A DNA stretch of 8,022 nucleotides from JASFHF01 sp050123335 (GTDB lineage: Bacteria; Pseudomonadota; Gammaproteobacteria; UBA12402), in assembly GCA_050123335.1 (NCBI GenBank), contig JASFHH010000068.1, positions 1 to 8,022 of the forward strand, written 5' to 3'. The notes under the pieces are model-generated. The model ran no database searches. It was not told the origin of the DNA and saw nothing but the letters and a program-made list of their open reading frames with translations. Position numbers and translations under genes: made by a program. Position 1 is the first letter of the stretch. Every line of letters begins with the position of its first letter. This document shows positions 1-4,674 of this stretch, in pieces.

Positions 1-17
1 ATCATAGACTTGCTCAT
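1..17 (-). CDS. 5' end of an unidentified gene running off the left edge
   Basis: On the minus strand an ATG at 17-15 opens a frame reading M-S-K-S-M before the window ends. It is preceded, six bases upstream, by a GGAGG Shine-Dalgarno at 28-24, one of the strongest ribosome sites in the window, which is why I call a start here. Only five full codons are visible, so nothing can be said about function. The gene would be divergent from the F-box gene, and the two share the intergenic region 18-266. Confidence 0.55.
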
Positions 18-23
18 AATTTA

Positions 24-28
24 CCTCC
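24..28 (-). promoter_or_regulatory. Shine-Dalgarno of the left-edge gene
   Basis: Reads GGAGG on the minus strand with T following, spaced six bases from the ATG at 17. It is an almost ideal anti-16S match and is the main evidence that a gene begins at the left edge. No convincing -35/-10 pair for it was found upstream. Confidence 0.6.
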
Positions 29-45
29 GTTGGTTTATTCCTTCC

Positions 46-123
46 GTTAGGTTAATTATGAGGCAACGATCACATTTTTTCCCTTTTTCAAGTCCTCATT
101 TAGTTAGGTTTTATTTGAGGCAA
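46..123. repeat. Pair of imperfect 21-nt direct repeats in the divergent intergenic region
   Basis: The copies lie at 46-66 and 103-123, 57 bp apart. Both start GTTAGGTT and end TGAGGCAA, with an AT-only middle; 17 of 21 positions agree. They sit 29 and 86 bp upstream of the left-edge ATG and upstream of the F-box promoter. The conserved ends and variable AT core would suit a protein-binding site, but in DNA this AT-rich, chance or decayed duplication is also possible. Function unknown. Confidence 0.4.
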
Positions 124-148
124 TTCGAAGCTAAATATTTTTTAATGT

Positions 149-181
149 CTTAAGATTTTCTTAAGAAACAATGACTATAAT
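149..181 (+). promoter_or_regulatory. Putative PmrA-type activated promoter of the F-box gene
   Basis: Two identical CTTAAG half-sites at 149-154 and 160-165 are separated by five bases (ATTTT), so their start-to-start spacing is 11 bp, one helical turn. The identical block extends to TCTTAAGA at 148-155 and 159-166. A perfect TATAAT lies at 176-181, ten bases after the second half-site, so the tandem repeat occupies the place of the -35 box, and no TTGACA-like -35 is present. From knowledge of the family, PmrA sites are tandem (C/T)TTAA(G/T) half-sites with five-base spacing in enterics, and closely related tandem cTTAATATT repeats in Legionella and Coxiella, where PmrA activates Dot/Icm effector genes. 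The predicted transcript start is near 188, giving a leader of about 79 nt. Regulator identity is inferred. Confidence 0.65.
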
Positions 182-195
182 TGAAACACAACGGT

Positions 196-223
196 GATAT
201 TTTCCTATGAAATAGGGGATATC
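196..223 (+). other. Hairpin in the 5' leader of the F-box gene
   Basis: GATAT at 196-200 pairs with ATATC at 219-223. The inner CCTAT at 204-208 pairs with ATAGG at 212-216 around a GAA loop, with two G-U pairs and one bulged T between the two blocks. It lies downstream of the predicted transcript start and about 30 nt before the AGAGGAG ribosome site (253-259), so it leaves the site exposed. It might affect mRNA stability; a chance structure cannot be excluded. Confidence 0.35.
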
Positions 224-266
224 GGATATATGTATTAAGTATATATTTTACTAGAGGAGTTACATT

Positions 267-1169
267 ATGTTTTTTTACAATATGCCGAATGAAGTACTTT
301 TAAAAATATTTTCTTACCTGTCTCCACGGGATTGGGATAAAACAACCCAAAAAATTTCTAAGAAAATGAATCTTTTGAGTAATTCTAACGTTCTTTGGCA
401 AGAAGCCTTGAATAAGACTAAAAAGAATAAGACTAAAAACTATAATCCTAATGGTAGAAAAAATAAAACAACATATATAACTCTTGTTAAAATGCGTAAA
501 TTCAACTATATGCCTTTTGATAAGAAGGGAGTTAAATACCTGTTAAAGACCGATCTTAAAGGCATCCATTTGAGCAGAAAAAGCTTTGTATGTTTCATAA
601 AAAATGGGCGCACTGATTTTACTGGGGTCAATTTATCAGGAGTTGATCTTAGCAATTTAAAACTTAAAAACATGAATTTTAACGAAGCAAACTTTTCTAA
701 AACTGATTTGAGTAATTCTAATTGTACGTATAGTAAATTTAACAAAACTAATTTCACTAAATCTATTCTTCACAAAACCATCTTTTTATATGCCTCATTT
801 GATGAAGCAATTTTATACAAAGTTGATGCAAAAGGGGCTTATTTTAGAAGAGCATATGGAACTAACATGGATTGCCGCTATGGCAATTTTACTGATGCAC
901 ATTTAATGAATGCAAGCTTCGTGAAATCCAAATTCAATTATGCCATTTTAGATAAAGCTTTCTGTTATAAAGCTACTTTTAACGATTCTGATTTTACTAA
1001 TGCAAGCTGTAAAAAGGCAGATTTTTCACATGGCAACTGTATCAACACTAAGTTTTTTAATGCTAATTTGAAAGAATGCGACTTTTTTAGGGTCACGTTT
1101 AAATCAATTACGGAAGATAATTGTTATAGCCCCCCGAATAGTGTAGCAAAATTTATGCAGAATAATTAA
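267..1169 (+). CDS. F-box and pentapeptide-repeat protein, candidate host-targeted effector
   Basis: The first 50 or so residues form a recognisable F-box: MPNEVLLKIFSYLSPRDW from residue 6, then a predicted helix ending in VLWQEALNK, matching the usual LPxEvLxxIfsyL...LWk pattern. Residues 50-92 are a lysine/asparagine-rich linker. About residues 95-278 are pentapeptide repeats with Leu or Phe at every fifth position (for example TDFTGVNLSGVDLSN and ANFSKTDLSN), expected to fold as a right-handed quadrilateral beta-helix. The 20-residue tail is non-repetitive. No signal peptide or membrane segment is seen. F-boxes bind Skp1 of eukaryotic SCF ubiquitin ligases and bacteria lack Skp1, so the protein is most simply a secreted effector, as with Legionella AnkB or LegU1, with the beta-helix as target-binding module; this role is inferred. 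The start is fixed by AGAGGAG at 253-259. It stands alone on the plus strand behind a PmrA-like promoter. The C-terminus lacks an obvious glutamate-rich Dot/Icm signal. Confidence 0.85.
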   Translation: MFFYNMPNEVLLKIFSYLSPRDWDKTTQKISKKMNLLSNSNVLWQEALNKTKKNKTKNYNPNGRKNKTTYITLVKMRKFNYMPFDKKGVKYLLKTDLKGIHLSRKSFVCFIKNGRTDFTGVNLSGVDLSNLKLKNMNFNEANFSKTDLSNSNCTYSKFNKTNFTKSILHKTIFLYASFDEAILYKVDAKGAYFRRAYGTNMDCRYGNFTDAHLMNASFVKSKFNYAILDKAFCYKATFNDSDFTNASCKKADFSHGNCINTKFFNANLKECDFFRVTFKSITEDNCYSPPNSVAKFMQNN

Positions 1170-1272
1170 TAAACTTTTGCATGTGCGAATTTATTTTAGA
1201 CTATTAACCTTAAGGAAATATTATTAACTATTTTGGTGCTAATTTGCAATATTGAAGCGGTTTGTTTTAAAA

Positions 1273-2103
1273 TTATCCCTTACTCTGTAGCGCTAACTTA
1301 TACAAAACATTTTTCTTTTTACCAGTAATCTTAGCAGCTAAGTGCGATGCCTGTTTTACCGATAATTCTTCCAATAAAATATTTAAAATTTTCAAATCTT
1401 CATCAGTAATTTCTGTGATTTTTTGCTTGGTTTCACCATGCACTAAAACCACAAACTCACCACATTGCTTTTCTGGATTTTCAGCAAAATATTTTATTAA
1501 ATTTTTTAAATTGTCATCATAAATAGTTTCAAATTTTTTAGTTAATTCACGCGCAATTACTACCTGACGATCTTCACCAAAAATTGTAAGCATATCTTGC
1601 AATGATTTTAAAATTCGGTGTGGAGATTCATAAAAAATCAACGTGCAAGTTTCGGTTACCAAATTTTTTAAATGTTCTAGACGCGCATGTTGTTTAGCCG
1701 GCAAAAAACCTTCAAATCGAAATTTATCAGATGGCAAACCAGACACACTTAATGCTGCAATCATCGCACACGCTCCTGGAATTGGAACAACTTCAATTCC
1801 AGCTTGTCTCACTTCAGAAACTAAACGATATCCCGGATCGCTAATTAACGGTGTTCCCGCATCTGAAATTAATGCGATTGATTGCCCTTGTTTTAAAATC
1901 TGCAAAATTTTTTTAGTTTGCTGTTCTTCATTAAAATCATGCAACGGCAACATTTTTGTGGTGATATTAAAATGTTGCAGTAACTTCGCACTATGCCGAG
2001 TATCTTCGGCTGCAATCAAATCTACTGTTTGCAAAGTATCAATCGCCCGTTGTGATATATCACTTAAATTGCCAATCGGTGTTGCAACTATATATAAACT
2101 CAT
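1273..2103 (-). CDS. rsmI: 16S rRNA (cytidine(1402)-2'-O)-methyltransferase RsmI
   Basis: RsmI uses S-adenosylmethionine to 2'-O-methylate C1402 in the decoding centre of 16S rRNA, acting with RsmH, which makes the N4 methylation, to tune start-codon choice and fidelity. The 276-residue protein is full length for the family. Visible tetrapyrrole-methylase-fold motifs are TPIGNLSDIS (8-17), AAEDTRHS (31-38), ISDAGTPLISDPG (79-91), the IPGACA loop (108-113), EGFLPAK (131-137), FYESPHR (157-163) and ARELTKKFETI (184-194). The conserved RsmI tail GKKKNVLYKLAL is present (261-272). Wording is very close to the gammaproteobacterial protein. Its ATG overlaps the fumC stop by four bases (ATGA), so translation is probably coupled; the only upstream purine stretch is inside fumC. 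It is the last gene of the minus-strand cluster and converges on the F-box gene across 103 bp. Confidence 0.96.
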   Translation of the reverse strand: MSLYIVATPIGNLSDISQRAIDTLQTVDLIAAEDTRHSAKLLQHFNITTKMLPLHDFNEEQQTKKILQILKQGQSIALISDAGTPLISDPGYRLVSEVRQAGIEVVPIPGACAMIAALSVSGLPSDKFRFEGFLPAKQHARLEHLKNLVTETCTLIFYESPHRILKSLQDMLTIFGEDRQVVIARELTKKFETIYDDNLKNLIKYFAENPEKQCGEFVVLVHGETKQKITEITDEDLKILNILLEELSVKQASHLAAKITGKKKNVLYKLALQSKG

Positions 2104-3449
2104 ATCATCTTTTTTACATCAACTAATTTATCAAACTTTTTCGCAGTTAAAACTTTTAATTTAATACAAGCATCGCGCAAAGATAAATCATGTTTTGCTG
2201 CATATTGAGCAACTTTCGCTGCTTGATCATAACCAATATGCGGACACAAAGCGGTTACTAACATCAAAGAATTCTCCACATAAAAATCGATTTTTTCTTT
2301 GTTTATTTTCAATCCGTCAATTAAATATTTTGCAAACAAATAACTTGCATCAGATAATAAATTGATTGATTGCAACAAATTATAAATAATTACCGGCTTA
2401 AAAGTATTTAATTGCAAATTTCCTTGCGATCCTGCAAAACCAATCGTCGCGTCATTACCAACAACTTGCGCACAAACCATTTGCATTGCCTCACATTGCG
2501 TCGGATTAATCTTACCTGGCATAATTGAAGAACCAGGTTCATTAGCAGGTAAAATTAACTCGCCCAAACCACATCTAGGACCTGAACCAAGCCAACGAAT
2601 ATCATTAGAAATTTTAAACAAAGTTGTAGCAAGTGTTTTTAATACACTTGAACAAAAAACCAAATCATCATGTGCGGCAATTTGTGCAAACTTGTTTTTA
2701 ACTGGAATAAAAATAATTCCAGTTATTTTATTAAGTTCAGCAATAAAATTTTTTACAAAATTTTTCGGTGTATTTAATCCTGTGCCAACTGCAGTACCAC
2801 CAACTTGCAATCTACATAAATCATTTAATGTAAATTTAATACGCTTAACATTATCATCTAGCTGCGCGACAAATGCCGAAAATTCTTGTCCCAAAGTCAT
2901 CGGCACTGCATCTTGTAAATGGGTACGACCAATTTTAACTATGTTTTTAAATTTATACTGTTTTTTCTTCAATAAATCGATTAATGTTGCAAGCGATGGT
3001 AATAATTTTTCTGTTATACCGCGCGCTACAGCAATGTGCATTGCAGCAGAAAAAATATCATTAGTTGATTGAGATAAGTTTACATGATCATGCGGATGAA
3101 TTGTACGCCCCGCATGATGTGCAATAACTTCATTTATGTTCATATTAGTTTGTGTGCCACTGCCCGATTGCCAAATATGCAACGGGAAATGCTCACACAA
3201 TTTACCAGCAATAATTTGATTCGCTGCTTTAACAATTAAATCTTTTTGTCTTTTATTTAATCGTTTCGCCTGGTAATTTGCGCAAGCCGCAGATTTTTTA
3301 CACATTGCAAGCGCCTTGATTAACTCACACGGCATAATTTCATCACCAATTGAAAAGTGTAATAACGCTCTTTGTGTCTGCGCTCCCCAAAACTTATTGG
3401 CTTGCACTTTAATTGAACCTAGACTATCTTTTTCTGTGCGAGTTTTCAT
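2100..3449 (-). CDS. fumC: Class II fumarate hydratase (fumarase C)
   Basis: Catalyses the reversible hydration of fumarate to L-malate in the TCA cycle, as a cytosolic, iron-independent homotetramer. The 449 residues compare with about 460-470 in typical FumC. Active-site segments are all visible: SGSGTQTNMNINE (95-107), HPHDHVNLSQSTND (118-131), GRTHLQDAVPMTLGQE (174-189, with the catalytic His at 177), GGTAVGTGLNT (217-227) and the superfamily signature GSSIMPGKINPTQ (306-318, catalytic Ser 307). The signature and SGSGTQTN wording favour fumarase over aspartase or argininosuccinate lyase. AAAGGAG at 3460-3454, four bases before the ATG, supports the start. It lies 21 bp downstream of the DUF1016 gene and overlaps rsmI by ATGA, indicating one transcript. 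It appears intact. Confidence 0.96.
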   Translation of the reverse strand: MKTRTEKDSLGSIKVQANKFWGAQTQRALLHFSIGDEIMPCELIKALAMCKKSAACANYQAKRLNKRQKDLIVKAANQIIAGKLCEHFPLHIWQSGSGTQTNMNINEVIAHHAGRTIHPHDHVNLSQSTNDIFSAAMHIAVARGITEKLLPSLATLIDLLKKKQYKFKNIVKIGRTHLQDAVPMTLGQEFSAFVAQLDDNVKRIKFTLNDLCRLQVGGTAVGTGLNTPKNFVKNFIAELNKITGIIFIPVKNKFAQIAAHDDLVFCSSVLKTLATTLFKISNDIRWLGSGPRCGLGELILPANEPGSSIMPGKINPTQCEAMQMVCAQVVGNDATIGFAGSQGNLQLNTFKPVIIYNLLQSINLLSDASYLFAKYLIDGLKINKEKIDFYVENSLMLVTALCPHIGYDQAAKVAQYAAKHDLSLRDACIKLKVLTAKKFDKLVDVKKMI

Positions 3450-3470
3450 AAATCTCCTTTACTATTAAAT

Positions 3471-4550
3471 CTAATCTTCTGGTAAAATCTCCCGATATTT
3501 TGCTTTAGCAATTTTAATTGCCTCGTGCAATTTAGCCTCTAATTTCTTTTTTGGAGGAAGCTCTGTAAAATATTGTGCGACATGAATGCCACTGTCATTC
3601 AACATCAAATATTCAACATCTTCTTGATCTTTATCAGCACACAAAATAATTCCAAGCGGCTTTTCCTCACCCTCTTTCTTTTCATTCTTATCCAACCATT
3701 GCAGATACCATTCCATCTGACCCTTGTGCGAAGGCTCAAAAACACCCAATTTCAACTCAATCGCCACCAATCTTTTCAACCCTCTATGAAAAAATAACAA
3801 ATCTAAATATCTATCTTTTCTCGTTGTACTCATTCTTTTTTGCCTTTCAATAAAACAAAAATCATTACCTAACTCTCGAATAAATTTTTCTAATTCATTC
3901 AAAATGGCATTTTCCAAATCATTTTCAGTATAAGTTCTATCTAACCCAGCAAAATCCAAAATATACGGATCTTTTAAAATTAAATCCGGAGTTAACTGAT
4001 CATCACCATGTAATTTTTCAATAGCATCTTTTGCAACCGAGTCAGATCTTTTGGAAATTGCTGTACGCTCAAATAACATACCATTTACCTGTTTTCTGAG
4101 CATTCTAACACTCCAATTACCGACACGCGCCATTTCTGTATAGAAATTACGCTTGATTGAATCATCCAATGCAATAATTTCCACAATGTGCGACCATGTT
4201 AATTGTTGCGACAGTGTCGCAACTTTCTTCTTATCAGCATATAAATCAGCAAATCTACGCATTCTAGATATACTCGTATTATCAAATCCTTTGCCATATA
4301 AATTGGTAAGACGTTTTGCCAATTTTAGAACAATTCCTTGCCCATATTTCTCTGATTTCGCCTTGAACACTTCTGCATTAATGCGTTTACCAATATTCCA
4401 ATTACGCAACACCAAAACTGAATTAATTGAAATGGAAGCCTTTTGTTTTGCTTGAATAACGATTGAACCAACAAGCTTCTCCAATTTAACAACTATTTGC
4501 TCTTCGATATTCATCTTGTTCTGTTGACATAATTGTACTTGTTTCTTCAT
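3471..4550 (-). CDS. DUF1016/YhcG-type PD-(D/E)XK nuclease-family protein
   Basis: The 359-residue protein has the two-part YhcG layout. The N-terminal DUF1016 half (about 15-165) carries the WNIGKRI helix (51-57), YGQGIVLKLAKRL (69-81), LTWSHIVEIIALDD (117-130) and FYTEMARVGNWSVRMLRKQVNGMLFERT (136-163). The C-terminal half (about 190-340) carries the nuclease core: LENAILNELEKFI (212-224), DRYLDLLFFHRG (246-257, likely catalytic Asp 250), VAIELKLG (262-269, the E-x-K pair 265/267) and GQMEWYLQWLD (277-287). The catalytic residues appear intact. No function is firmly established for most members; roles in recombination, phage defence or mobile-element biology have been proposed. The ATG at 4550 has a poor ribosome site, and Met13 (4514) is an alternative start. 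It heads the fumC-rsmI cluster, 124 bp after pepN and behind tandem dyads. No methylase or specificity-subunit partner is adjacent. Confidence 0.88.
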   Translation of the reverse strand: MKKQVQLCQQNKMNIEEQIVVKLEKLVGSIVIQAKQKASISINSVLVLRNWNIGKRINAEVFKAKSEKYGQGIVLKLAKRLTNLYGKGFDNTSISRMRRFADLYADKKKVATLSQQLTWSHIVEIIALDDSIKRNFYTEMARVGNWSVRMLRKQVNGMLFERTAISKRSDSVAKDAIEKLHGDDQLTPDLILKDPYILDFAGLDRTYTENDLENAILNELEKFIRELGNDFCFIERQKRMSTTRKDRYLDLLFFHRGLKRLVAIELKLGVFEPSHKGQMEWYLQWLDKNEKKEGEEKPLGIILCADKDQEDVEYLMLNDSGIHVAQYFTELPPKKKLEAKLHEAIKIAKAKYREILPED

Positions 4551-4620
4551 AATTATTATCTCAAATTGTAAAACACATGTTACAAATACACTAACCCTTT
4601 GCCCTGGTCTAATTTTGATC

Positions 4621-4661
4621 TAACGTTTTAAACGTTAACATATTTAACGCTGTGAACGTTA
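4621..4661. promoter_or_regulatory. Two tandem 17-bp dyads upstream of the DUF1016-fumC-rsmI cluster
   Basis: Dyad one (4621-4637) is TAACGTTTTAAACGTTA, perfectly symmetric about 4629. Dyad two (4645-4661) is TAACGCTGTGAACGTTA, symmetric at six of seven outer pairs about 4653. The copies agree at 14 of 17 positions and repeat with a 24-bp period. They lie just after the pepN stop and 71-111 bp before the DUF1016 ATG. The arrangement fits a dimeric repressor or activator binding twice. The alternative, a pepN terminator, is less likely because the stems are AT-rich and no T-run follows on the minus strand. Confidence 0.5.
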
Positions 4662-4674
4662 GCAAGAAATTTGT

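Noticed and set aside
1209..1214. CTTAAG as a second PmrA half-site after the F-box gene
   Set aside because: There is no partner half-site 11 bp away, and it sits between convergent gene ends rather than at a promoter.
1170..1272. Terminator between the convergent F-box and rsmI genes
   Set aside because: The stretch holds short AT-rich repeats and one CTTAAG, but no stem of useful length followed by a T-run on either strand; nothing callable.
1643..2164. 173-codon open frame on the plus strand opposite rsmI
   Set aside because: It is antisense to clear rsmI/fumC coding sequence, its cysteine-rich translation resembles no known family, and it has no ribosome site.
2699..2725. Ten-bp perfect inverted repeat (TAACTGGAAT / ATTCCAGTTA, seven-nt loop) inside fumC
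   Set aside because: It lies within conserved coding sequence (around ITGIIFIPVK), is short and low in GC, and is plausible by chance in AT-rich DNA.
2692..3072. 126-codon plus-strand open frame opposite fumC
   Set aside because: It is a shadow of the conserved fumC reading frame, with no ribosome site or domain.
4565..4570. TACAAT as -10 box of the DUF1016 gene
   Set aside because: There is no acceptable -35 at 16-18 bp, and the implied leader is under ten bases; too weak to annotate.
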